64,000 bases of DNA from Gordius sp. MW1. Lineage: Eukaryota; Nematomorpha; Gordioida; Gordea; Gordiidae. The stretch spans positions 19,366,221-19,430,220 of the forward strand of contig OZ038527.1 in NCBI GenBank assembly GCA_964036665.1. Reading direction: 5' to 3'. How positions within the stretch are numbered: position 1 is the first letter of the stretch; every line of letters begins with the position of its first letter. Under the pieces are notes generated by a model. That model saw nothing but the letters and a program-made list of their open reading frames with translations, was not told where the DNA came from and did no database searches. The translations under genes and the position numbers were made by a program. This document shows, piece by piece, positions 46,341 to 58,900 of this stretch.

Positions 46341-47113
46341 CAGAGATCAGATTGCCCGGCCCGCTGCCCGAACAGGCCCGGCCCGTGGGCCGGGTCGGGC
46401 AACTGTCCTAAATTTTTATTTTCGGGCGGGCACGAATAAGATAGGATTCGGGCAATTCGGGCTTAATGAGTTTATAGATAGTATATTTTTTGTTACTTTT
46501 CATTAAATTGCATATGAAAATGCTAAAAAATCGCCACCCGTCCCCAAGTTATTTTTACAATTTTTGCCAGAACCCCTTTATTTCCATCAAATCCCTAGCT
46601 AGGTTATGGAAAAAATTACAATATTTATATTTATGCAGCCCTTTCATTGTTCGTAATTCGCATGTGCCATCTATACTAGTGCAAAATCGTCACGCCCAAA
46701 TTGATACAACGCCTGAAAGTGTTAAATTTCATTCTAATATCATTGAATTTTTTAACAAATGATTTAACAAGGCTTCTCCAAATTCGCCTTTATTATTCCC
46801 TTATCACTCATCGCTATTGCTAAGCTCAAATATTTTATAAAGACCAAATACTATGTTTTTTTGACCAATTAGGATTAAAATTAAAGTACAAAAGTTTCAT
46901 TTGAAAAAATCATTCGACTTTTAAGTATTAAAAGAATTTTAGGTCGCAAAATTTCGGGCATAACAGGCAAATTTAATATTTCGGGCAGCATTAATGTTTC
47001 GGGCGGGCTCGGGCGGACACCAGAAGGGTTCGGGCGGCTCGGGCGGTCAATGAGGTTAGAGAATTGAACCGGGCCGGGTTCGGGCAGAAAATTCCTAACA
47101 AATCTGACCTCTG
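46341..47113. mobile_element. hAT-like element with GGGC-rich ends, 773 bp
   Basis: Inverted ends CAGAGATCAGATT and CAGAGGTCAGATT. The flanks AACGGAAAT and AACGGAAT differ by one base, fitting an 8-bp duplication. GCCCGGCCCG-type motifs crowd the left end and TTCGGGCGGGC the right. Frames inside have no recognised motif. Confidence 0.7.
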
Positions 47114-49180
47114 AACGGAATAAAGCAAAGTTTCATTTTTCAAAAAATGTTTTGCCTCACTTATTAGTTACTTCAGGCCAGAATCATGTATTGCCCATCA
47201 AATATGTTATTTAAATCTCAGACATAATTTTGTAAACTAATAAACAGAGATACTCCTCCCTTTTGAGGGTGATGACGTGCTCGGATGGCCAGCTTGGTCT
47301 TTGTTAGGGTGTAACAATGGATTGGGTTCGGAATATATCGCCAATAAATTTTTTACTATTAATTAAAATTCAATTAAAGAGACCAGTATTAAAGTGATTT
47401 AAAAAGATGCAGCAAAATAATCTATAAAAAATATAGTTCTATGTCGTGTCTTAGAAAAATTTGGTAAAAGGATATATTTCAAATATATAGAAAAGACTCC
47501 GCCTGTGTATAAAACATCATTCCATGGATCCGGGCCAGCATTGAAGATCGACATTATATAGAATCCAAAATCTCAATTACAAGCTTTTATTAAAGGTAAG
47601 ACAATTAGCGGTGATGAACTTAAATATTTGTTTATGGAATTGACTAACTTTGGAACCCGAATAGCCATAACTAAAATTAATTTGCAAAAACTAATACAAT
47701 TTTCTTTCTTTTTCTCAACGGAGGAAATTAATTATGCGGAGCTATTAGGTTTAGCAAAAACATTGATGGCAGTGAATTCCCATCATAAATTTGGTTGGGA
47801 TCCAGGGAAAATGGTATATACACAAGCGAACTATCTTAAATATAATATATGCAGAATATACAATAAATGATATTTTATCATGCCCAAATTACCTAACTGA
47901 ATGTTAATTTAAAACCTATCTCCATCTTAAAGTAAGTTCTAAGAAACTGAAAAGATATTACACGCATTTTGAAAGCCCTCATAATAACTTTTCAAAGACC
48001 TTAAAATCGATTTTTAAACACATGAACATGTCAACATCGTGAGTGTGGAAGGCGACGTGCTCATATCCCAATCCATTCTCACATCCGAACCTAAACCAGG
48101 CTGCTCATTCGAGAGCGTTATCTCCCTTTCTAGGAATTCCTGAAGTATGTCTGCTTAATAGCAAAAATTATGTACTTTAAACTAATGTTATAGATTCAAA
48201 TAACATACTTGATGGGCTAGTCACAATTATAGCCCATCGTAACTATTTAAAGGGAAACAGTTTCCGAAAAAAATGGAACTTGACTTTCTTTGGTTTCTTT
48301 GTGGGTTTAACCGGGATCGGGGGAACACGAGATTTGTGTTCCCCTTGTGAGGTTCCCAAATATTTCGGAGGGATGGGCATCCGAAGATCTTCCTTTTCCA
48401 GATGTCCCAGAGCTTCGCATAAATCCGGGATCCTCCTTCTTCAAAGCATGGCGTGGAGGAGGCAAAGGAAGTTCTTCTCCTTCTCGAATTGGACTCATAG
48501 CTTTGTAAAAGTCTACACTCCTAATATTGGGCAGGAATTATAGTAGTCGAATTGGTATTGAATATAGGGAGATATATCCCCAACTCTGGGGTTCAATAGC
48601 ATGCCTCCTTTATGGAAACCATATGTAACGCAAGTACATCCTAAAAATAAGGATCGATAAATGTGTATCCCATCCCATACTCACCTAGCTACAATACGTC
48701 TTTTTGAGTTTTAACTGTATAATACTCAGTGGCGTAGCTATCATTTTTTCCTTGGGAGGGGGGGGGCCCGAACATAAAATTACACATCAGGGAGAGAGGT
48801 CAACGGCGATTTAAAAGTTTTCCATAGCCATTTATCACGTATGATACATAAAAAATCTAAATAATTTTGTAACAGACTTTCAGCAGGCCTTACTTGATAT
48901 ATGCCCGGCCCATGTCCACTCCCGTCCCGTGGGTCGATTTTTAGGCCAGTCCATGCCTCTAAGCGAAATTACCAGCAATAAAACTAAATTTTAATTATAA
49001 TGCATATAGTTAAATAACAACAAACTATGTAATCAAAAGGATTACAATAAGGCAACATAAAATTATATAGGGTATAGTGATTTTGTACAGATAAATTAAA
49101 GTTCAAAATTGAACCGGTAGATTGACAAGATTTTTTTTTAATTTTCATAAAAAGGTATTGGCCCAATCCCATATAATATA
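47114..49180. other. Interval without a recognised gene
   Basis: 48250-48540 is more GC-rich and open on both strands (87 and 63 codons), but neither product shows a known motif. 48727-48775 (GTGGCGTAGCTATCAT and a G-run) looks like one end of a CATGGGCG-type MITE. GACGTGCTC with nearby TGGATTGGG/CCCAATCCA at 47275-47325 and 48050-48080 is a weak inverted pair. Confidence 0.4.
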
Positions 49181-49325
49181 TCATAGAGACGAGCAAAGTT
49201 ATTTTTTTCAACCCGAACCCGACGGAAAGCATTTTATAATTTTCAACCCCAATCCGACCCTAAAACGTCATAAAATTCTTAACCGAATTCCCCCCGAAGG
49301 CTTTTAAGATATTCCGACACAAGTG
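49181..49325. mobile_element. Left end of an ACCCGA-type hAT-like element
   Basis: It starts TAGAGACGAGCAAAG and carries AACCCGAACCCGAC and related motifs; no right end is found. Confidence 0.55.
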
Positions 49326-49771
49326 TAAGTAAAAATGAGTTTTGTAAAATTTAATCGACAAATTAAAATGTTTATGAAACTAATTGTTATCATATTAAAT
49401 TTATTTGAATAATTTATTATAATCACATATGTTATGTTGGTTTATAAAAGTATATTTGTGTAGTTTAAATTTTAATAACAAACTACCACTCCACACTAAT
49501 TAAATACAATTTAAAAATATTTTTCAGAATAAATATTGAATAATTACATATTTTCTCAGCTTTATTGAAGTGTGTGTAACTTAATTTTTCTATTTATAAT
49601 ACGCTGATTAAAGATTGCTGTTGATAAATGAATGGTAATATTTAAATGTTTTATCGTAAAACTATTGTCCCAAAAAAGGTGTAAAATAATATGGTATTGA
49701 TATATTTTAATTAAAAAATGTTGATTAAAAATACGTTACACGAAAGCTAGGCTAGAGCACAAAAAATTAAT

Positions 49772-49871
49772 ACAATATAAAGCAGATATCAAAAAGACGT
49801 AATAAAATATGGAGAAAATTACAATATAAAGCAAAGATATCAAAAAGGCGTAATAAAATATGGAGAAAATT
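49772..49871 (+). repeat. Tandem duplication of about 50 bp
   Basis: Two adjacent units starting ACAATATAAAGCA and ending GGAGAAAATT, differing at about three positions. They are 68 bp downstream of the DOCK stop codon, so probably in its 3' UTR or just beyond. Confidence 0.75.
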
Positions 49872-49938
49872 GAGATTTCATAAATAATTTGGCAAAATTA
49901 AAAGCATTTTGTTTGGTGTGTGTGACTTGTCTCAGTCA

Positions 49939-52900
49939 TTATTCTTCCTCTCCCATCGCGTATTTTACGTAATTCAGGGTGACCCGGTTATTTATGAAGG
50001 GATTAAGTTTGGAAGAAAGGGTTTGGTAATTGGCTTCAATCTGTTTTTGATATTCCCGCTGTTCTACGTGGCACAATCCTTTATTCCTAATCAAGGCGTC
50101 TCTGCATCTATCCCAACAAAACAAACATTTACACATAGTACCTTTGGTTTAAGTCGCCTAAACATAAACAGCCCAAAAGTTTAACAAAACCCAGCCGTTT
50201 TCACAACACCAACACATAGTGATGTTAATTTTAGAACCGAAATCATTAAAAACTTCTTTAATTTTTACGCCCTATCCGGCCCCTCCAATTTTATTTGGTA
50301 CGAGTTTTAGTGATATGGAAATTATTTTGGATAGAGATCTACAGAATGGTTCACAGCATTATTTGCTTTTACTATAATAATACATTTACACAGACTACAA
50401 CACAGTGATGAATTAAATTTTTGATATCATTCCAATGCAGTTTACAACTATATTTTAACGTCGCTCTTCGTTTTTATGACTTTAGTGTTAAAAATTAGTG
50501 GCTAAAAAGCATAAATTCTTTTTATTATGCCCTGTCAACGATTAAACAATGTAGACAAACTAATTTGTGGTAAGCTAAAGTGGCGTTTTACCATCATTTC
50601 ATAGAAGGTAACAGTTAAATAATAATAAGACTTTTCATTTAAGCCCGTGTTTAAGATTTTTAAACTCAAAAAGTATTACAAAAATGTAAATGGCATACTA
50701 ACACTAAGCGTGAATATGTTAATGTAAATTCTTAATTAAAAAACTTTTAAATAGTGCAAAAATTGAGTTATGCGAAAGAAAAGAACGTATTATTTTGAGT
50801 TAGAAATACATACCTCCGCATGAAATCTTTGAAGCAAAGGCGAAGCTTGTTGTGGTGTATGGTCGGTCTTACTTTACCTTCCACAACTTCTTTCAAAAAA
50901 ACGTTAGCAACTTCTAGCGGGCCCTGGTTTACCGTAGGACCGAGGCAACCTTGCAGCACCATAGCTAAAATCTTGAGATCGGGCGGCTCTTGACACGTCG
51001 CTTCCAGCAATTCTTTCGTTTTCTTTTGCAAATCTTCTACCGCAACTTCAATCGGGTTCAGCACGAACTGAAAAACAATAGAATATATCATTTCTTTCTT
51101 TCAATACGATCATCTTAATAACGTGATAAAGGATAAAAAATCGTTTTTAGAGTTCGAAGGAGGATTTTTGTTGAGAAATCAAAAAGTGTAAAATGCTATT
51201 TCTTGAATTATAGTTTAACTGTTTAAGTTTTACTCATTGCATTTATTCTCAATTTTAGAACATTCTCATAGGATCCAAAGTTCCGATTCGAAATTTTAAT
51301 TATTGTAAAAAACAGGATTTTTTAAAGGGCTAAAATTTGAAAATGACCAAAGTGTTGATAAATTAAATTAATCATTGACGCTGATTTAAGAAATTTACAG
51401 TTGTTTTATCAATATAGAGTATACTTGCTCGATTTGGACCTTTTTGTTCTGCCGTAAAATAATCAAGTTTTTTAGAACATTTTCTAATGATAAAACAAAA
51501 CTAGATTTCACGAGATAAAATTAGACATTATAAGATTAATCAACACCAATTTCGGCTGAGGTCATGCTAACCTGTTCTCGATCTATAACTTTGACGCGCG
51601 TTTTAAGGTAGGGAAAGGAGTTTTCGGTGGTCAATATCGTTTTGCGTTTGCATTGTTCTTGCAAAAGACCGTGGGAACGACCGTCTCTTGTAAACGGGGT
51701 CGCATACATGAAACGTCCTATGCAAGTAAAATTAATTTACAAAAAAATATTTTCATTTTAGAAAGGCTTATACCTAATAAATAATCAATAAAAGTAATAC
51801 AACTCAGACATGGACTTAGCTGTATAGGCCTTTCTAAATTCAAAAACGTTTCAATAATTAATAAAATATGTTTAAATTTCAAAACTCAACGTGCTTCTGA
51901 ATTATTATAAATAAACTCGTTCCCTCTAATTTAAATACCCGAGGTTAATTTTTTTTCAAATTTTAGTTGCTAATTAATCAAATTTTAGGTCGATTACAAA
52001 TTAAAAGAATTACCAAAATATTTTTAATTGTTATTCAAACAAAACGTTAGAATAACTCACTGATATTGTAGTTCTTTTCAAACGCGGTAGTTTTAGAGGC
52101 TTCTTCAGCTAGGTCAAAGTATGGTTCAACGTAGGTGATTTGTATATAAGCCTTAAAAGCCAAAATATATAATTCATTGTTAAATGGATGTAAAATGACG
52201 AAATACCTTCTCAGGATCTAAAGCGGAAGGGTCGACTTGATTTGAATCTTTAATGCTTTCCACCATATGCTCCCCAAATTTTTCCCCATAGAAAGCCTTA
52301 GATGCAATTATGTAATTCAATGAATTAAGGTTATACGTGTAAAATATCCTAAAATTAAAAACTAAAAGTTTACAGTAAATCAATAACATTTGACTGATTT
52401 GGTTATGATTGTCATACCAATAGGCGATTATTGATTTCGGATAATTTAGTGATGGCTGGTTCCTTGTAAATATATTCTTCCCTATCTAGATCCATAAACC
52501 TAGAGCCGTAGAATCCGACGCGAAAGTAAGTACCAAAATTGACCCTTTTCCCTTCCTAAAAATCGGGAATCAAACATATATAACCTCGATTTTTCCAACT
52601 TGTCCCGTTACTTACAGGCAAAGGTGCAAATAATATTAAAAATTTAAGTAGCACATAACATGTTTATTAAAATGCATCTAGAACGACTTATTGTTTCCTT
52701 ACCTAAAGTTGTAACTCACGACGTTCATACACTATACAGAGATTGACTAACTGGATAATTTTTTTTAGCAAAAATGCAAAACTTTATTTATTATAACTTT
52801 TATAATTCCAGGACAACCTTTGCAAAAAATTTTATACGTATTATGAAATTTCAATAGTTTAATTATAATATTAATAAAGAAACAAACGGTGGTACAATGC

Positions 52901-55900
52901 TAAATACGCAATAAATAATTCTTAAGATATCTAGTCTGTCGATGTCCTTGTCAGAAAATGTATGATTTGAATAACATTAGCAAGATTAACAAGCTCACCA
53001 ATTTGCCAAGAAAATGTATGTATACCTGGTGAATTATTTTGTTGTATATTTCGTGCAATTTGCCGTGGATGCTGGCGAGCTTCTTGTAATCGTTGTAATG
53101 CTCGTGGATCGGCAAAATGAGTTTGTAAATTAAATTAATGGCTTCGTATTCGCCGGCCTGCTCATAAAAATTGTTGCAATTAAATTTCACCAATTGTAAC
53201 TCACGACGTGGTTAGGAGTTTAAATTTTTTTAGTAATAATTCTCCTTATTAGCCCTTATAATTCATTGTCTCTTAATTTTCAAATAAACAAAACGATAGG
53301 TAAAATCAGATTTTCGATAAGAGAGTTGATGTTAAAAATAAAATTAGTTAGCTTTGAATCTACGAACTAATAACATAAATTTATCTAAGTTTCGCCTAGC
53401 CGTAAGAGTTTTTGATGACAAATTAAAGGGATATAGGTGATGAGAATTATAATAGTTCCACACATTAATAAACATATGATAAAATGTATATTTATGATAA
53501 TCTCTAATCCACGCATCTCACTTATTATATGTAAGATATGCTATAAGTATCACAAAGCATTAATGTCCTAGTATAAAAAAATGCACACAAAAAACATGAT
53601 ACTTTAAATCTTTCGTAAATATTGTTTTTAATTGTATTTTCTAGTACATGTCAAGACTACACCTATAAAGATGACACAATAAGATTAAAAACTATTAAAA
53701 CATAAAAGTCACAACATGCAAGAAAAAAATCGTTACCATTCAGCAATGCAAAGGAAAACTCGCGCACAACACGTGCTTAAAACATTATTTCGTTACTACA
53801 AAAAAGTATAGTGAAAATTCTTATTTCCAAATAACAATAGAAAGCACAAGTTAAACGCTATATCTTTAGAAGTTATATTACGAGATCAATTTGTAAAATA
53901 GTGAAGAAGAACACTCTTATAAAACACAATCTATAACTCTACACTCTCAATTAAATTTGGAAATTATGCTTTGACGTAGAATATGAAAGCGGACCTACCA
54001 TATTACAAGAACTGGCAGCTTGTTCCAGCAGCCCGATCAAGCCATACTCTGAAAAATATTTACTCCCAAACATACCCTCTTCATGCAGGGCCACTATATT
54101 ATCGTCCGATATAACGCTCTCTTCGAATATATTTTCGGATATGGCCTTTAAAAAGCAAAAAACAAATAGCCTGGGTAAATATGAATTAAATTAAAATAGC
54201 GTCCCTTCGTTTTTATTTAAAACCCTAATAATATGATTGCGTTAATTTTGTCTTAATATTTTTAAAAATTTTAGGGCAGAAATAAGTTTACAATATACAT
54301 CTCCTGAGCTACAGTGTTTATTTCGGCATATATGTAAGGGGGGGGGGGGGAGGAACAAATGAAAAAAATGGCCCGAGTGCAGAGAAAAGTTCCGTGTTTT
54401 CCATTTAAAACTAAGTAAAGATTTTAGTCGGGAATAACTTTAAACCCATTAGTACTTTACTTACACAATGAAATTTGAAACCCATTTATTTTTCGAATGA
54501 AGGTCAGGGCCTAATGTGGTCATAGATGCAAACTCCCAATAAATTTTTTTGTTTCTAAACTCTTATTATAACCTGCGATGCAGAATTCGATATTACACAA
54601 GCCCCTAAAACTATTATTTAAACTAATTGGCATAAGAGATGGTATTTCCATCTTTATTACGATATAAGAAACGGCTCCCTTAGGGAGGTAGAGTCGGTCT
54701 TCCATTAATTGCAGATACTCCGTCACCATAGCTGCCGAATGAACGAGGCATTGGGCTGCTTCGGAATGATTACTTCGCTACATGGAATATAAGTGATAAC
54801 TTTACCTCATATAATTCATATTATAAATGTGCCCTAATTTTGGAAAAACAGCTAAAAATGATATTTAACTATAAAACGAAGGGAACAATGTAGAATCTTT
54901 TCCTGTTATTCTTTAAAGAATATGGCAAATTTCATAAAAAAGCTAAAAAAAATTGTGACAATATGAGATTAAAACGACAGTGTTTATGTTAGTAAAATGA
55001 TTAGTGGCCATTTTGATGTCGATTGTGTTCTCGCTCTTATCTTATATTCCAAATTCGAAAAAGAGTTATAGTAATTTTTGTACCAAGAGTTTGTATGCAG
55101 TGCATTTTCCTCTTATTTTACCTAAAAGTTACGATAAAAATGACATCAATTTCTGTAAAACTGATCAAAAAGGGATGTTTTAAATTAATTTGAAAAGCTT
55201 TAAAAAATTTAGACGCGGTCCACCCAGTAAAATTATCCTTTGCAAGCCAAAGTGTTGCAATATACCTGACTGTGCTTGGCTGCCATGTTTTGAAGCCAGG
55301 TCAACCTTAGATCGGGTGAATTGTGGTAACCATTAGCGATTCTATACATTAAATCAATTAACATTTCGTGATCTTCTTGATATTCCTTCATCTTGACCGT
55401 ATCAGAGAGAATCATGTTCAAGTTCGACACCAACTTTTTAACCTATATTTCCAAATTTATTGATAAAATATACGTCTATTAAATAGAAACCAACAAAATA
55501 TAAACTCATGATATAAATTAACAATATTTCACATAAAAAAGTCTAGTCAATTTTAACGATTAAAACATACAGTTTAAGATTGATTTATTGAATTCATTTA
55601 TTTAATATTCTATCCACCTTTTTGACCTATATTTACAGATTTATTGGTAAGCCATGCGTTAATTTGTAAAAAAATTGTATCATGATATACATAAGAAATT
55701 CCATAATTACAAAAATTGTGTCAATTTAAACAATTAAAGATATTTACAAAATATGTTTTAAGCTTTATTTATCGAATAGCCATCATTTAATTAAAAATGC
55801 GAAAAATTGGAAACATTGAAAGTTAAAATTTTTTAAATTAATGGATTTACTTGCAAGGGGAAGGTTGTGCCTTGCATGTGGGCATCCTGATCAGACAGTT

Positions 55901-58900
55901 TAAGTATTGTTTGCAATGAACGTTGCAAATAAATTTCGTCAAACACTTGATTTGTTCCCACGAGGGTGCTCAATGACATGGTTACTTTCATTTTAACCAA
56001 GGCAAAATTCTGCATGCAAATACAAGAAATTACACGTTGTTAATTGAAACGTCATCTTTAAAAAAACATATCTTATATTAAACCAGACTTACAAAAAAAA
56101 CAGTTAGTCTAACTAAAAGGCAGCAGAAAAACAAAATAATGTCATGCATAAAAGCCACAATAACTCTACTAGAAGCCCGATGTCTTCAAGAGTTTTACTT
56201 CATTACCCAAATAAAACAGTTACGAAGTTTTAATTTCGATTTTCTTGTTTATTATTTATAAATAAATTTATTATTATTAGGTATAAAATACATATTTTGT
56301 GAAGATGAATAAGATCATGGGCGTAGCCAGGTTTTGGATTAGGGGGGGGGGCGAAAATTGTAAAAGTTCAATTAAGGGGGGGGGCATAAATTTTATTAAT
56401 TTTTAAAGGTTTTTGTATTGAATTTTTTTTGCCATTTAGGGCCTCCCGGGCTATGTCCATGAATAAGTTTTTTTTAAACCAGAGTTATTGTTCTTCTCTA
56501 AAGTACCTACATACAAAAACTTTAAATGCATTATAAATCATTTCATTTTGATGATAAGTGTTAAAAAATATGGATATATTTGTGTAAATTGAAGTTAAAT
56601 ATACGTTGCCCTGTTCAAAATTGCGACACATGAGGTGGTACAGAGAGGCGCTAGCCTGAGCTCTGACGCTGGATATGGTGGAGCAAGCGTGTTGCAATAA
56701 CTTTTTACATATATCAGCGCACATTTCGGTCTCTTCCTCGAAAAACAAGTCTGGAAACTGAATTACATATCAAATAAAATAAGAAATACAGACAAGTTTT
56801 AAACAATTTAAAACTAATTATGCAATTGTTCCCTTACGTTCAACATGAAAAAAACTCATTAAAACAAACCTCACGACTGTGAGATCTAATACACGTTAAA
56901 TAAGAAGACAAATCTTTCTAAACGTTAATGACTATGTAATAATCATGAAAATTCACATTCTTGCATAAGGTTCCTAAAAATCTGGAAAACAATTTGTATA
57001 GAAATTGATAAAAAATATATTGTAGAATAATAATAACCATTTTTAACAATTATCTTCCAATTTATTAAAAATATTATAAAATAATAAGTAAAATTAATGA
57101 ATTATTTATAACACTACAAATAACATTTATTTTTTAATGTATACTTTGCTAACTATGGACCTTTGAGTCGCGAACAAATTTTCCAACACTTGAACACTCT
57201 GATTGCAAGAAAACAGGTTGAGCAGAATTCTCATAACTCCGATCACCAGCGGTTTGTACATGATATCGTCACTAATGATAAACTAAAACAACAATTAACA
57301 TATATTGAAAAAAACGAATTATATCACATACTTGTAAGAGATACGTGTTTTTAGGTGAAAATTTCAGAATTTTTATATTTTAAAAGCCGTTTTCGATTAA
57401 ACTATATAGTAATTCCCAATAAATTTCTCAATTTGCAATGTGCCTTCTAATTTTGCGACAATTTTCATATGTAAACTGCTAATAATCTCAATCTCACGAC
57501 TGCATTGGAAAGTCCTTTAGACTCTTTCAAATAGTATAAACGATTTATCGTCAAAACATTGAAAAGCATAGGATTCGACCAAATTTTACATAAAAACAGT
57601 TAGAGAAATTTTCCCGTTGAAATTTAATTAATTAGAACCTGAATAAAAAGCTCCAAGATATCCAAAGCAACTAGCGAGGTTTCAGCGCACAGGGCCCGCT
57701 CCAAAGCAAGTTTTTGCCCGACGTCCAGCGATTTATAAGGCGCCCCGCCGCAGGTCCATTGACTGGGGTGACTGCTAGATATACTTGTAGCGCTACTTTC
57801 GTAGCTTAAAGAAGATCTCCAAAAATCTTTTTTCCACCTCAGTCTGCCGCCGCCTCCACCGTCCCCGGCCTAATGATAATGATACATATTTTAAAGAATT
57901 GTATCTAGTTTTACTTGGTTCGGAATACGTTTATAACAACAGAGTAAATCAGTTGCTAAACACCGAGTGGTATTTGAAAGTAAAAATCATAAACAAATAA
58001 CATAAATAAACGCATTTCATTTACATATTTTCGTATAGGTTTTTACAAGTTATTATAAAATTATCTCTAAAAATTATTAAATTAATTAACAGGCATAGAG
58101 CCATACATTGAAATATAATTGGATTTTACAATTTTTACCTAAAAATTACTTGTTAGACCGTATTTAAGGTGACAAAAAGTTTTGCTAAGAGAAGTTAAGA
58201 TGGTTGTATAAGATGTCCTTTTAAGAAAATATTAACCAAAAACTGGGGAGTAGAGATAACACTTTTTTAAAGCTGTAAGGTGGAGCTTGGGGTATACTAA
58301 GCTCGACATGACGAGTGATTTTCTTATGACAAAAATGGGTATTCAACCTATGGCAGACATGATTAATGAAAATCGGCTAAGGTGGTATGGGCATATACTA
58401 CGAAGAGAGACGAACGATTTAGATCGAAAAGTACTGGACATGGAGGTACCGAGGAAGAGGACGGCCTCGTGTCACGTGGAAATGGCAGGTGGACAAAGTT
58501 ATGAAATCTAAGAAGATTATTCAAGACATGGCACTTACCCGATCAAGATGGAAAAAACTCATCAAAACAAACCCCACGACTGTGGGATCAAATACTTGAT
58601 ATTGGAATCTATCTATTATATAACTATATAGCCTTGTGTGATAGGCTTTAAAAGCAAAAAAATTAAACGAATAATATATTTTTCACCCGAGCTTAGAAAA
58701 TTAGTAAACAAAAAACATCATAATTTGCTTTCATTCAAAATAAGTAATTAAGGTATTTTGACAAAACATACGCATAAATTTTGAATTCGATGTTAATCCC
58801 ATAAGTCAGCTAATTTAATATAAGTGCAAGCTTAATGTTTAATTCATATATTAAATTATATATTTGAAATCAAGCTAAAGTATTTTAATGTAGTGGTAAA

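Noticed and set aside
48280-48543. GC-richer 87-codon frame, with an opposed 63-codon frame
   Set aside because: Neither product has a recognisable motif, splice context or neighbour; too weak to call a gene.
53158-53199. Alternative upstream acceptor that would add 14 residues to a DOCK exon
   Set aside because: Keeps frame, but the acceptor at 53157 gives the continuous [13 protein letters not shown] segment expected for DOCK-C proteins, without the extra residues.
57163-57354. Plus-strand 63-codon frame
   Set aside because: It is the complement of DOCK exon 57145-57282, which is clearly coding on the minus strand.
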